Positions 1-12,258 of a DNA stretch of 64,000 nucleotides are shown piece after piece. The notes beneath the pieces were generated by a model. The model saw only the letters and a program-made list of their open reading frames with translations, did not search any database and was not told where the DNA came from. The stretch is from positions 23,305,060 through 23,369,059 of the forward strand of contig OX442314.1 in assembly GCA_949358305.1 (NCBI GenBank), written 5' to 3'. Source of the stretch: Strigamia acuminata. Its lineage: Eukaryota > Arthropoda > Chilopoda > Geophilomorpha > Linotaeniidae. Positions within the stretch are counted from its first letter, which is position 1. The number at the start of each line of letters is the position of its first letter. Made by a program: the position numbers and the translations under genes.

Positions 1-800
1 TACGGTTAGGTTTGTGGGGGGTTCTGAGGTCGCTACTGTAGCCCCCTCCACCTTGTTAAAAAATAGAAAAAACTCGGTATTAGGTAGAAACGGAGTTGAT
101 GAAACGTTTTTGGTGTAATGAATCGACTCCGAATATATGGGCCGTGGTAACAACTTGTGTAAATCTTTGTTGAATGTGCATAGTCAATAAAGTGTAGCAA
201 GACTGCGTTACCCCATTTTATAAGATTTAAGATGAAGATCTCGTGTAAACTCTCGTGTTGACTTTTGCGGCACGATAAAAATTGCACAATCCTCAGCGCT
301 TCTCAACCGGTGGTGCACCACGCACCCCCTAGCGGTGTGAGATAGGTTTTCTGTGGTTTCATTTTTTGTTTTTTAAATTTTACGTTAGTTAATTAGAACC
401 ATTATTCAATTTTGCAAAAGCAGAGGGCAACAATTGTTATTTTAGCAACTACTGAGATGCTGGGTGTTGCCTCTATTCTAGTGCGCCTTTAGGCGGTGCT
501 TACTTTGCTTATCGGTTAGTACCAGCCCAGACAACGGAGGACCTTGTTGTTTTTGTGTTTAAATACACCCTGGTTATATAGTTTAAAGTAATACCGTGTC
601 AATATGGCCTTTCGAACTGCGATTTAAACACACAAAACGTACGTGGTAAATTCTTAATTCCTCTTCTTTTATCCTCCGTGTCCCAAAAAACCAAGTTTCA
701 TCACAATCCGAGCGACGGATTTTGAGATAGGGACTTTTTGTTCTTTAAAATTGCAGTAACTCAAAAACCGCATGTTTTAAAGTTTGGAAACTCCTAACCT
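1..800. other. Gene-poor AT-rich sequence
   Basis: I see no supportable gene here. Short open frames on both strands have no family resemblance and no consistent splice signals. The sequence is AT-rich and runs into the first TIR element at about 801. Confidence 0.5.
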
Positions 801-1080
801 ACAGTTCACGCCCGGTATCTTGATGCCAAATTCAAACTGCGCATCGCCTTCTATGCATGTATTTAACACAGCGATTGTCAAGCTTGTTGCTCACAAATAA
901 AGCAACAAAATGAAGTACCATGGTGTAAATTACTTTTGTTATGGAGTTTATTGTTGTTTATTTACTTTATTTTAGCATTTTTAGGCTTTATGCTGTTGAA
1001 TAACGACTGGTATTGGGAAATCATCTGTGCAGAGTGGGATGCGCAGTTGAATTTGACATCAAGATACTGGGCGCGGAATG
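801..1080. mobile_element. MITE family A, copy 1
   Basis: The left end (CGCCCGGTATCTTGAT followed by CAAATTC and CTGCGCATC) is matched in inverted orientation at the right end near 1038-1076 (GATGCGCAG, then ATCAAGATACTGGGCGCG). This gives imperfect terminal inverted repeats of about 37 bp around a 280 bp non-coding element. Three more copies lie at 2335, 7301 and 10125. The small open frames inside are spurious. I could not fix a target-site duplication or assign a superfamily. Confidence 0.75.
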
Positions 1081-2334
1081 TACAGAATCAATTAGATCCA
1101 CAAGAGACGATGGGGGGACACGTCCCAGACGATGGTTTCTTATCAAAACATTTTTTTGCTTAGTGCAGCTTTGCACTGTTTCATCTTTTTTAAATATTTG
1201 CAAACAATACCTAAATTTGTAATTGTTGAGATATACATAGTGTTTTTTCTTGTAAATAAACAAAATATACAAATGAACGTTTGGAGATAACTTAAGTTTA
1301 TTTTGGCTAATGGATGGCAATAGTAATAACCTTGGAAATCACAAATAAAGTTTTAATTCTGTAGGGGTTTTTGTGGGGTTATTCAGAAAGTGTTTTTCAA
1401 TTTTCCACTTTAATAAAATTGGAAGCATAACCATTAGCTCTATGGAAGTGATGCCAAAGCAAAGTGCAAAGTGGACAAAGTGGATAACAGAATCCGGTAT
1501 AGTTGTTCAATTCAGTTGTAAAACTGTCAATTGAGGACTTGAAGCTATAAAAAGTAATTTGGTTCACTTCATCTTCCAAAACCAATGTTTAAGCGAGAGT
1601 CGAGGGGTTTCCGAGTTTCGTACATAAAATTTTGTTACTGCTTTCATTTTATAGATACGAGTTTTTTGTTTATTTATGATGAGTTTTTTAAAAGCACAGC
1701 TAAAAGAGACTTATAGGTAAGCTAGGAGTTGGGCCTCTTTTTTTCTTGTACCGCCAGCAACACTGTTGAAGTATTCTTTTCAATGAAAAGATACTTTTTA
1801 ATCTTTATTATTTTAATACAAAGTTAAATGCACCTCCACTTTTCTTGATATTAAAGCACCAATAAACATATTTCTGAAATTGTTTACTGGGCATGTTTAG
1901 AGTCCATCATTGTAGATACCGTAGTAGTTATTTTTAGTAGTCTAATATTTAGTCCTAATTTTGCTAATACAAAGAAGAAGAAAATTTTTCTTTCCTTCCT
2001 TTTCAAAAGGTGACTTTTGAATGAACGCACCCAATTGACAAAAGGCGGAGCATGCGCATTGGTTATTTTCATTGTTATGGATCTAACTCGTTTCGAGTGT
2101 TGTGTGCACATACTGCTCATTTGAAAGTGGTAAAGAAAGTCACTTTCCAAGGCTGACTTTCTTTAATTTTGCTGTATAAAGCGTCACTTCCGCGTTATAA
2201 AAGGAAGGAAAAATTGCTTTCTTAAAAGAATTGAACGCACAGAAGATTTAGAGAAATGTTTGATGTTTGCACACGACAGTCATGTGCAACCACTTTTTTA
2301 CTTTGAGCAGCAAAAACCTACAAGGCTTTTACAA
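1081..2334. other. Intergenic sequence
   Basis: No gene, RNA gene or clear repeat recognised. Short open frames lack family resemblance. Confidence 0.4.
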
Positions 2335-2628
2335 TACCTATATTTTACTGGGTATCTTGATGCTAAATTTAAAATGTGCGTCACATCCTGCATATGCATT
2401 TAACGTGTGATTGTCAAGCTTGTTGCATACAAAGGAAATAAAGCAACAATATTTTGGTGCTATGCCGTAAATTACTTTTGTAAGTGAGTTTATTGTTGTT
2501 TATTTCCTTTACTTTAGAATAATTATACCTAATATTAGTCTTAATACTGCTAAATAGCGACTGGAATTAGGAAATTGACGGCGAAGAATGGTAAAAATTT
2601 GACATCAAGATACCGGGCACGAACCGTG
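2335..2628. mobile_element. MITE family A, copy 2
   Basis: Same ends as the element at 801-1080: GGTATCTTGATGCTAAATT near 2351 and GACATCAAGATACCGGGCAC near 2601. The same internal stretch with TTTATTGTTGTTTATTT is present. It is diverged from copy 1 by many substitutions and small indels, which suggests an old family. Confidence 0.7.
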
Positions 2629-2769
2629 AATCCAGGCCCTGTGTGTAAAGAGAAAGTATTTTTGTGATGAGTTAGCTCTTTTCGTTGCAATTCAATCAAC
2701 CGATGCTTCGAGTTTTAAAAAAGGTTTTAGACCGATTTCTAGAGCATTTATGCTTTTGTGTGTGTGTAT

Positions 2770-3078
2770 CATATTACACCCCGCTTTAAGCTGCATGCCA
2801 TCTTAGACATGGTTTTCGGAATTACAGTCTATTATACCCATATGCCGGTATAAATTAAAACGTATCGGTATAAGTGAAAAACCGGGTTTTTTGTTTTTTA
2901 ATTTAAAACGGACCGGATGAATTATTATGTTGGAATTTGAGCCTGAAATTTGAATTTTCTTTATATTCTGAAGATTATTACTAAAATTTTTATCGGCATG
3001 CAAGTAAAACTTGCACTATACCGGCATGCAAGTAAAACTTGCACTATACCGGCATGCCACTTAAAGCAGGGTAATATG
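2770..3078. mobile_element. TIR element B with internal direct repeats
   Basis: Left end CATATTAC, then CTTTAAG and GCATGCC (2770-2799). The right end is the imperfect reverse complement (GGCATGCC, CTTAAAGCAGGGTAATATG, 3049-3078). Just inside the right terminus a 28 bp unit beginning CGGCATGCAAGT is repeated in tandem (2994-3021, 3022-3049), followed by a partial third copy. It has no coding capacity and is probably a non-autonomous DNA transposon. Target duplication not resolved. Confidence 0.6.
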
Positions 3079-3985
3079 GTAATAATAAACATCCGAAATG
3101 ACAATTGTTTAGTTTTAAGATGAAGATCCCATGTGAGTTTGACAAAATTTTAAATTTGAAAGTAAAATATGTAGTACCGTATTTCTTAGATTTTAAGACG
3201 CCATCGATAGTGTGAACACTGGCTAATTAACTGTTGCTTCCTTACAGTTACTGTTGGTGTGAATATAGTGTGAACCGAGAGTTGTGCAGAATAGAATTAA
3301 AAGGTGCGGGATCAAGCGCCGCAAGCAAAGGAAGCCAAAAGAAATATTCAACGCAACGTTAAATCAAGCCGATACGGCTTCTATTAATACCAATGGCAAT
3401 CTGCCACTCTGTTTGCTCATTTGAAATGAATAAATTTCAAAAATCAATTGTCTTTACCAGTATCCTCCATGTCTGGAATTTTAATACCAAATTCAAGCGG
3501 GTCATTCCTTTCTGCGCACACAAACTAGAGAAAATGAATAACACAATTCAGTGTGTGTAAATGGAGTACGAAACAATAATAGGCCTTCGCTGTATTGCGG
3601 TTCACTTTATGTGGTGCGTTCAATAGCCAAACTGCTTTGACATTGTCTCCAAAAAAAATTCACAACAACTCCTACTGGCAGATTGATGTGGATGAGTTCC
3701 TAGAACACTCACCTAGCGGGGATAGCTTATATCAGACGGGGGTCTGACCATCAGATGAGAATTACGGTTATTTTTGGGTCCCCTCTCGTATTTTTCTTAA
3801 TTTAACTAAAGCAACAATGACGCGATTGGTTGAGCAATTATTCAGATCTCAGCTGCGCACAAACATGCCCGTTAGTGATAATAATAATTTATTTTAAAGG
3901 CATGGAATATAATAAGTCATTTATTCAAATTTACAAAAAAACAAACTTTAAGTATTTGCTTAACCATCTACTTATTACAGTAAAA
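3079..3985. other. Intergenic sequence
   Basis: No supportable gene. One weak partial match to the family A terminus occurs near 3478-3520 (TTTTAATACCAAATTC), too short to call a copy. Confidence 0.35.
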
Positions 3986-4240
3986 ACCAGGGGGTAAGAC
4001 AATCAGAATCTGCCTGTCAGGGATTCGAATTTTTCATAGGATTCGGATGGGATTCGGTTGGGATTCGGGTAGATTTAGATGATTATTTTAATAAAAAAGT
4101 GGAAAATATTTTAAATTTTGTCCAATTTTCGACAAAAAATTCAAAATTTTTGTAAAAGGTAAAGATTCGGAGATTCGGGGATTCGGAACGGGATTCGAAA
4201 GAACATGTCAGAGATTCGGTTGAATGTCGTACCCCCTGGT
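3986..4240. mobile_element. TIR element C with GATTCGG-rich interior
   Basis: The ends ACCAGGGGGTAAGACA (3986) and TGTCGTACCCCCTGGT (ending 4240) are inverted copies. The interior contains many scattered GATTCGG/GATTCGGG units (4022-4070 and 4163-4222). It looks like a small non-autonomous DNA transposon of about 255 bp with a degenerate short repeat inside. Confidence 0.6.
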
Positions 4241-6737
4241 AGAAACCGACTTCATTACAACGCTGTCACACAATGCTCTTTTAATAAACCTTTTTCTCGC
4301 TTGCTTAACACTGTTTTCTTTCTGGGATGGAGGTTGCGCCTGTATTTATTTAAGAGAATACGCTTAAAGTGCGCACCACTGAAAATAAATGTTTTCAAAA
4401 ATCCCCCACTTCTGGTATTGGGTTATGCACTTACGCCATCTGTTACGGATTTCACAAACAAAAAATCTCTACAAAAATGCTCAGAAACCTCTGAATTTTA
4501 AGCGTGATACTGATAACTTTGAATAACTACGGCTTAATCTAAGCGCAATTATGTATAACGATTTAGATAATGTATTTGAGGGTGTTCCCATTAACGATGG
4601 ACGCATTTGAGCTCGCACAACTGGTTGCAGCTGGTTGCTGAAAATAGTATACCGGTACTATGCATAGAGATGGGATGATGACATTCAGAGTTCACTTCAC
4701 TTGCATTCATTCTGACTCATATTGATACAACTCAAGCGAAAATATTTGTGGAAAATATTTGTTTGTGGAATGAAAAGAGCTTCCTCTGGAAATCAGCTGA
4801 TTTATATCATTCACGCCTTTTATTTCTTTTGTGAGCTGTCGTGTATTGGCTACCAACAAATACTTATCAAATTCTTGTTTATATCCACTGTAATCGATGG
4901 TTCAAGAAAAGTGAGTTAAACATTGACACAAATTGTGACGATTTATTTATTTATTTATTTATTTATTTATAATTTTAATTTTATCAGTTAAATCTGATAA
5001 TGTGAAATTTTTTGTGATGTCTGGTGCGGGTCCTCACGTTGGTCGACGGAATGAATGGGAATCGGAAGTCCAAAATGTTAGTTAAATTAACCTTGAGTTT
5101 GTTTTATTTTTAATTGTTAGCCTGGGGTGTGACGGACGCTGTAATACCTGAGTTTTGTTTTTATTTTAGTTTATTTTTGCGACTGGATAAACATAGTGCG
5201 TGAGGCTAAAGGGTTTGTAGCCTTGCATGAGGCTATGCAGACGAGGATGGGAAAAAATAGATTTTACCTTTTAACATACATTTTTATTGATTGTGATTGG
5301 CAAACACTCAAAAAAGTGACAAAAGCTAAAATTGAGGAATAAATTTATTTTTTTTTAAATTTAATTTTTTAAAAAAAAAAAATAAAACTACCAATTAAAC
5401 AGTAAAATTGAACAAATTTAAAAAAAATAAAATTTCTAGAATATTGAATGTTTCCCTATAATCATCAGGAAATTCGGCACCGTTTTTGTACAAATAAATA
5501 ATTCAAAAACACTTGTGTTTACAAAGAAATCAGCATCAATTAGTTTTAATGGAATTGGACATCTGGAAAGCTGTTTCAACATGTTTATTTTTTGCATGTA
5601 TTATGTTAGATCAACGTGTCAGAAGCAGGTACAAAGGGTTTTATTTCGACCTTCAATTCAAATGTAAAATCAGAATTTATTACTGTAACCTTTGAAGAGT
5701 TCGTTTAATAGAGCACAAACCAACACAAACCAACACAGATCTAATGTGATGACAGCGTATTGGCCTTGTACTTGTACAGACAATTATAGAGCTATTGTTG
5801 CTTAAGTGTTTCACCACTTAACATGTGGGACGTTGTTATAGCAATTTGTTCGGCGAATGCAACACGATATGTATCTCAACCTTTCCCCATCGCAAAAGTG
5901 GAACGTCGAACGGTATGTTAAGGGAACGTGAATCAACAATTTTTAATTGAGATTTACTGCAATTTCTAAAAACATAAATGGCTGCGATTTAAAAATTAAA
6001 TGCGGGGAAAAATTGCACAAATTTGAGGTTTTATATTTGGTGGATCCCTTAGCGTTTCCATTTTTTGTTTGTTTACTATTATTGGTTTGTTGTTTCCATG
6101 GTATCACAAATGACTTACGGGTGTGGCTCATTGCGAGACGCGAGAGTGCTATACCTCCTGTTTTTCTTGATTCGGAGGTTTGCATTTTTACGTTTATTTT
6201 ATTAGGGTTCTGTTTATATTTTTTTTTTGTGGAGTAATTTCTGTTGAATTGATTTTTATTTGTTTGTTTGTCACTTACAGATTGAATGAGTACAGCAAGT
6301 CTGCCATTGCTAAAGCCCATCGGAGGAGATATGGACTATTTATTTTTCTCATCTTTTCCAGTTTGATGATGATGTTCTACAGTTAGTTTTATTCAAAATA
6401 ACGAAAACCAAAGTGATAATACCTAAGGTGGTTAAAACGCACTAAAGCAAATCATGTTTCCGTTTTACCAGTGAAAAAGAACTATTATCGCGGATAATGA
6501 GTAGTGCTAATTACACCGATAAATTAACTAGATTGAAATGCGTGATGTCGATTAAATATCCAGGTAAAATTAAGTGTGTTGCAAGGGAACTTTATCAATC
6601 GAAATATGTGGATTTGGTCCCTGGTATTTATTGACAGATAAGTTAGTTTTGAAAATCTATAAACTGTAAATGTTTTCCTCCAGTGAAAAGTGAAAATTTC
6701 AAAAAAGGAATAAAATGGAAGCTAGAATGGTTATTTA
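4241..6737. other. Intergenic sequence with an ATTT microsatellite
   Basis: An (ATTT)n tract lies at about 4939-4972. Open frames in this interval (for example 4205-4501, 4722-4919 and 5943-6320) have no recognisable domain, splice structure or codon pattern and are treated as chance. Nothing else recognised. Confidence 0.4.
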
Positions 6738-7000
6738 TTTTTTGGCCTAACATTAATTTTTTTGGCTTAAAATTAATTTTTTTGGCTTAAAATTAATTTT
6801 TTTTGACTAAAATTAATTTTTTGGTTTAAAATTAATTTTTTTGGCTTAAAATTAATTTTTTTGGCCTAAAATTAATTTTTTTCGCTTAAAATTAATTTTT
6901 TTGGCCTGAAATTAATTTTTTTGGCTTAAAATTAATTTTTTTGGCCTGAAATTAATTTTTTCGACTTAAAATTAATTTTTTTGGGCTAAAATTAATTTTA
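6738..7000. repeat. 20 bp AT-rich tandem array
   Basis: About 13 copies of a roughly 20 bp unit of the form AAAATTAATTTTTTTGGCTT, with substitutions mainly in the GGCTT/GGCCT part. No coding potential. Confidence 0.85.
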
Positions 7001-7089
7001 GGACAAAATAATAAAATAAAATTTTATTAAAATTGAAAGTAAAAAACTAAAATAAGAATAAAAGGAAAAGTGCATTAAAAACTTATAAA

Positions 7090-7215
7090 TATTTTGATTA
7101 CCGTTGATGCAATGTTGCTGTAATATTCGGTATTGGTGCGATATTTCGTATTGATGCGATTCGCGGTATTCATGTGGTATTGCAGTATAGGTGCGGTATT
7201 AGCGATATTGTGGTG
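7090..7215. repeat. Degenerate GCGGTATT-type simple repeat
   Basis: Short irregular units such as GCGGTATT, GCGATATT and GTATTGATGCG recur through the interval. The long open frame on the minus strand is produced by this repeat and is not a gene. Confidence 0.5.
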
Positions 7216-7300
7216 AATCACAGTCATTGCGGTATTTGGTGGTTTTTGGTGCATACCGTAAAGCACTCATGCAAAAAAATTACTGCACAAGCCTAGCGGC

Positions 7301-7414
7301 CGGTATCTTGATACTAAATTCGTACTGCGCATCCCATTCGGGGCAGATAATTTTCTAATTCCAGTTGTTATTTAGCAGTATTGAGTCTAATATTAGGCCT
7401 AATAATGCTAAAAA
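7301..7414. mobile_element. MITE family A, copy 3 (truncated, inverted)
   Basis: Starts with CGGTATCTTGAT and reads through CTGCGCATCCCATTC, then TCTAATTCC, TTATTTAGCAGTATT and TATTAGGCC. This is the reverse complement of the right half of the copy at 10125-10329. Only one terminus is present. Confidence 0.6.
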
Positions 7415-7904
7415 GTGTTGTGACCCCAAATATCTTTATATTTGAGTGTAATTTGATAATATTATGTAATTTTTCTCACTCTTGTCCATGCTCTTGGTTA
7501 GAGACATAACCCGTTGCTGCTACCATAGTAACAAAACTACCAGAATTAGGGGGTTGCTACGGCTAGCTCTTAATGAGAACTGTTGCTAGGCACGACGTGT
7601 GCCAGACTCACGCCACACATGCTCATAGGCTGTTTTTCCGGCCAGATTTTGATGTAATATTGTATTTATTACTGACGCTTTGCTTTCGACTTACTACATT
7701 CACCTCGTTGTCATACCTCTGCTACAAACGCATTGTCCTTACTGGTGATTTTGTGAAAACAACGAAGATTTGACCTGATTTATCCGATCGGACGTGCATC
7801 CGATAAATTCTCTACTGGGCCTCCTAGACGAAGGGCTGCAGACCGACCCTGCCGCCTATGACGACGTTTGACGACTGATCCTGCTCCTGAGCTGACGGTA
7901 ATTG

Positions 7905-9190
7905 CAAATTCCTGGAATGCACTCACCCAATTTCACTTTCTTTAACTGATTCTGTTAGTATTCAGTTTGTATCCATTTGTGATGCACAAATGGACGTTTG
8001 TATTGGTCTACAAAAGCCAAAAAATTCCGATGTCAAATGCGACATTTCCCTTTCGTATGAAAGTTTCAGACGACTGCTTTCAGACGACGTACCTATCGTT
8101 GAGAACAACGACGAGGTTATGTTGATTCTCCTAAATACTTTCCCGACCTTCAATGACCTTTCCTAACCTTTCCCGACCTTCAGCGACCTTTCCCGACCTT
8201 CAATGACCTTCCCTGACCTTCAACTACCTTCCCGGACCTTTAACGACCTCTGACCTTCCCTGACCTTCAACTAACTTCCCGGACCTTTAACGACCTCTGA
8301 CCTTCCCTGATCTTTTCCTACCTTCCCCGACTTTCAACAATCTTCAACGACCTTTAATGATCGTTTCCGACCTTCAACGACCTTTTCCAACCTTCAACGA
8401 TCTTTTCCGACCTTTCCCGACCTTCCCCGATCTTTCCCGACCTTCAAAGACTTTTCCCGACCTTCAACGACCTTTCCCGACCTTCAAAGACTTTTCCCGA
8501 CCTTCAAAGACTTTTCCCGACGTTCCCCGATCTTTAATGGCCTTTCCTGACCTTCAACGACCATCCCGGACATTTAACGACCTTTTCTGACTTTTCCTGA
8601 CCTTTCCTTTCCTTCTTTGATCTTCAACAATCTTACTCGATTTTTAACGACTTTCTTCGACCTTCAACAACCTTTCTCGACCTTCAACGACCTTTGATTT
8701 TTCCCAACTTTCAATGACCTTCCCCGACCTTCAACAACCTTTCCTGACCTTTCCCGACCTTACCTCGCCTTTCCCTACTTTCTCCGATCTTCAATGACTT
8801 TCAATGATTTTCCCCGACCTTCAACGACCTTTACAGACCTTTTCCGACCTTCTCCTACCTTCCCCGACCTTTCACGACCAACTCCAACCTTCCCTGACCT
8901 TTAACGACCTTCCTCGACCTTCAATGATCTTTAACGACCAATATAAACGTCAGAATCAGTTAAGAAAAGTGAAATTAGGTGAGTGTATTCCAGCGTCAAG
9001 TTGGCAGAACATACCTTTTTCTGAGTGTCCGGAACTGATCAAATCGATTTTGTGGCTTTTGTAGACCAATACAAACGTCAATTTATGCATTACAAATCAG
9101 TACTAACCGAGTACTAACAGAATCAGTTAAGATAAGTTAAATCGGGGGCGTGCATTCCATCGTCAAGTTGGCAGCACACTTTCTAGAATT
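7905..9190. mobile_element. Element with ~105 bp inverted repeats enclosing a large minisatellite
   Basis: The left arm (about 7905-8015: GGAATGCACTCACCCAATTT, then CTGATTCTGTTAGTA, then GACGTTTGTATTGGTCTAC) reappears as its reverse complement at about 9050-9170. A shorter inverted copy lies at 8937-8997, so the right side carries two nested arm copies. Between the arms is an 800 bp array of CGACCTTC/CGACCTTTCC units. A further partial arm with AATACAAACGATAAT lies near 9211. No transposase is visible. It is probably a non-autonomous DNA element carrying a satellite array. Confidence 0.6.
8140..8945. repeat. CGACCTTC-type minisatellite array
   Basis: Long degenerate array of 11-13 bp units based on CGACCTTCAA and CGACCTTTCC. 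It is translatable in places (repeating F-x-D-L-x-R-P), but that is a consequence of the repeat period. Confidence 0.85.
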
Positions 9191-9300
9191 AGTTGCAAAG
9201 CAATACAAACGATAATTTATACGTTACAAATGAACACTAACGGAATACTAACAGAATCTGCAGAAAAAAGTTCAAATTTGCAAAAGTATGCTTTAGGCAA

Positions 9301-9776
9301 ATGGTTTCAACCTTTCTCAACGAAATTAAGCGCATGGCCCGTCTAAATGGAATAACTCCTCAAGACACTCAAGAAGTTAGTTCCCAAATCTCTGATTGCT
9401 CGAGCCGAAAATTGGTTTATTTGATAATTGGAACCAATTTGTTAAAGGATTCATGAAGGAATACGCCGAGCCGACTGAAGACATTTTTTGATTATGGGAT
9501 GATCTTAAGCAATCAGCTGGAGAAGACATCAGATCTTATCTGAGAAGAGCTGAAGAACCATTATCCTCCCTACCAACAGAATTGAATGATCTAGAAGTAC
9601 TTGTAGACAGAAAATTCCTAAAAGGAATGACTGCGTATTCAAGAAGTATATTGTTGAATGTGGATGCTCCATCCATAGGATCTTTCCAAGAGCTTTCCCA
9701 ATTTTTGAGAGATAATCAATTAAAAATTGAGGAAAAATACAATGAGTACTTAACACGGGAGGAAATCAATCCTTAG
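9301..9776 (+). pseudogene. Decayed Ty3-type gag fragment
   Basis: The frame from about 9520 to 9776 encodes a retrotransposon capsid stretch (GEDIRSYLRRAEE, then FLKGMTAYS, then DAPSIGSFQELSQFLRDNQ). It is clearly related to the gag of the intact element at 49,405-53,193, which has GEDIRSYLRRTED and DAPMASSFEKLQEF. Upstream, NWFI and FVKGFMKEYAE can be read in different frames with stops between them, so the copy has several lesions. No pol follows. Relic of a related but distinct Ty3/gypsy lineage. Confidence 0.75.
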
Positions 9777-10124
9777 CCGAACTCCCACCATGAAATTGCA
9801 AGATTTCACTTTCTTTGTGTATTTACACATTGCGCAGCAATTCGTTCTGGCCATCTTTTGCGCTCGAACAACACTCTTTGCTTCCCCCACTTTTTCTTTT
9901 ATTCCTTTGTTTCCTTCTAACCGTCATTTTTCTTTGTTTAGATTAATAAAATACTCATTCATTTTTAATTCACTTTTGTATTACTCATTTAATCCCTAGA
10001 CATAACTTTTAAGGCCAAAAAAATCGATAGAAGACCTGAAACGGCATTCAACTGGTTCTGCCACTTGAATTCCGGGACTAATATAAATCAAACTTGTCAT
10101 TTGGAATATCCAGGAATGCAGCAA
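9777..10124. other. Intergenic sequence downstream of the gag relic
   Basis: No gene seen. The sequence could include further retroelement remnant, but no LTR pair or pol motif can be read. Confidence 0.3.
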
Positions 10125-10329
10125 AATAAGATAAATAAATAAAAATATTTTGGTTCTACAAGTACGCTGTAAATTACTTTTATTTTTGAGTTTATTGTTG
10201 TTTATTTTAGCATTATTAGGCCTAATATTAGGCTTAATACTGCTAAATAACAACAGGAATTAGAAAATTGTTTGTGCAGAATGGGATGCACAGTACGAAT
10301 TTAGCATCAAGATACCGGGCGCGAACCGT
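10125..10329. mobile_element. MITE family A, copy 4 (left-truncated)
   Basis: Ends in ATCAAGATACCGGGCGCG like the other copies and contains the family interior (TTTATTGTTGTTTATTTTAG, TAGGCCTAATATTAGGC). The left terminus is absent. Confidence 0.7.
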
Positions 10330-10516
10330 CGTTTATACAGAACTTAAACGTAATATGTGAATCTAGAATATCTATGAAGCAGTTTTTCATTTGATATGAC
10401 AGCTGGAAAAACCATGAAAAGAGCGGCGGCTTTAGCTTGACAGAACCTAAGCAGATGTGCGGAATAAGGAAAATTGCCTGAGTTATTTTTTTCTTACAAT
10501 TGTGGAAAGTTCAAAA

Positions 10517-11405
10517 TTAGGGTTTTGGTCCTGGGAAACCGGATGGAAAATTACGGAACCGGGAACCGGGAAATCTGAAAAAGATTCTGGCCAGAATAAC
10601 AGAAATAACACTTCGTCATTGCGACTTTACGAATCATGAGGTCGCAATGACGAACATGGTCGGTCTACACATGACATATTTCATCATTTTAGACATTTTT
10701 TTGTCTATTCTTCGTCATTTTAGATATTTTCTTGTCTATTTTTCATCATTTTAGACATTTTCTAGTCAATTTTTTTTCATTTTGGACATTTTCTTGTCTA
10801 TTTTTCGTCATTTCAGACATATTTGTAATTATTTTTCATCATTTCAGACATATTTTTAACTATTTTTCTTTATTTCAGACATTCTTTGTGGATAATTAGT
10901 CATTTTATACTTTTTTTTGATGAATATTTCATTGTTTTAAATGTATTTAGATGGATATTTCTTTGTTTTAGACGTCTTTTGATGAATATTTCTTTGTTTT
11001 AGACGTCTTTTGGAACATATTTCATTCTTTAGCCATCTAAAACAAAGAAAAATCCATCAAGAAAACGTCTAAAAACCATTAAAAATCCAACAAAAATGCC
11101 TAAAATGATGAAAAATGAATTAAAAAATGCCTAAAATGATGAAAAATCAATTTAAAAACGCCTTAAATGATGAAAAATCATTGAAAATCATCGAAAATAA
11201 TTATGATATCGAGAGTACTGACGTCATTCCCATTGAATAACATGTTATTCAATGAGAATGGGAATGACGTCACGTGCAAACACGAAACGAGTTTTGCATA
11301 CGTTTTAGACTTATTGAATGCACCTACTGATTTCCTAGGAATACCAGCTATTTTGGTACCGGGGACCGGTAATTAAAAAAAGGTGGGAAAACAGAAACCC
11401 TATTC
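10517..11405. mobile_element. Large foldback element made of opposed minisatellites
   Basis: The left half (about 10680-11030) is an array of roughly 31 bp units such as CATTTTAGACATTTTCTTG; the right half (about 11035-11190) carries the inverted sense (AAAATGATGAAAAATCAA). The two meet near 11030. The outer edges are weakly inverted (TAGGGTTTTGG at 10517; AGAAACCCTATT near 11391). Inside are a 14 bp perfect stem (10612-10625 with 10641-10654, sequence TTCGTCATTGCGAC) and a long palindrome at 11219-11272. No coding capacity. Probably a foldback-type non-autonomous element. Confidence 0.6.
11219..11272. repeat. 54 bp near-perfect palindrome with TGACGTCA ends
   Basis: The arms read TGACGTCATTCC on the left and GGAATGACGTCA on the right, around GAATAACATGTTATTC at the centre. 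The arms carry TGACGTCA-type octamers, the consensus CRE. Whether any factor binds cannot be told. It could cruciform, or it may simply be the core of the surrounding foldback element. Confidence 0.7.
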
Positions 11406-12258
11406 AAAATACATTCGTAAATTTCTGAATGAATATGCAAATGCATTTAACACCGATCCGAGCAACACAAGTGAGGAAATAAAAAATAAAAAAATATGTA
11501 TTTTTTCCGGTGGAAAGATTACAAATTAACTTTATCAAAAATAACATTTATTTTATTACTTTCCTTGTAATTTATTATATTTTTACACAATTAAATATTT
11601 GGAATCAGCTGCTAAAGTTTTCATCTTCCAGCTGCAATCCCACCAAGTAATAAGGCACAGAGTCCTTCGACCTTATCACTATCATTATTGCGTTATACAC
11701 GCAATGCATACAGAATAAAAGTTTTTAATGCACCTAAATCGATATACCAGGGTAATAAATTATATGAACGCCACAAATTAAGAAAAAAAATTTTTTTATT
11801 CTCTTCAAAGTTGAAGTTTAGCAATGGTTAACTCGCAGAAATTGCTTATCGACTTTCCACTCTAATGGCTATAATTGGTGCAACGTTTCGTGTAGAAAAA
11901 CTCAATCGGAACGGATGTATATTTTGGAATGAAACCAACCAGTGTTTTGTTACTATGGAACTTAGTTGCTATGTCTGTAGAAAAATAATAGAATCAAAAA
12001 AAATATTATTTATGCCAGGATTTCGGAAATCAGACCAGCTGTGCTGTGAGTGTGAAGTAATTCATCATTCTTCACAACAAAATTTCCTGTTTCTACCATT
12101 TCACAAAATGTGTCATCTGCAGTCATTTCCTCGTCAAATACATCTGATTGATATGTGTTATCTATATTATCACACACCCACAGCTTGTAATCTCGAAGTT
12201 CACCGAAGTGATGATAGACCTTTGATTTGGAGCAAGATTAGTGAGCAGTTGTCACACA
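11406..12258. other. Intergenic sequence and FUT copy 1 upstream region
   Basis: No earlier gene seen. About 12,140-12,258 is almost the same as the sequence upstream of FUT copy 3 (31,319-31,435), so this segment was duplicated together with the gene. It probably contains 5' UTR and proximal promoter. Confidence 0.5.

Noticed and set aside
6738-7000. Regular repeats considered as a CRISPR array
   Set aside because: Units are contiguous with no unique spacers and the genome is eukaryotic.
8357-8590. Protein-like frame with F-x-D-L-x-R-P repeats
   Set aside because: A by-product of the 11-13 bp minisatellite having long stop-free runs.
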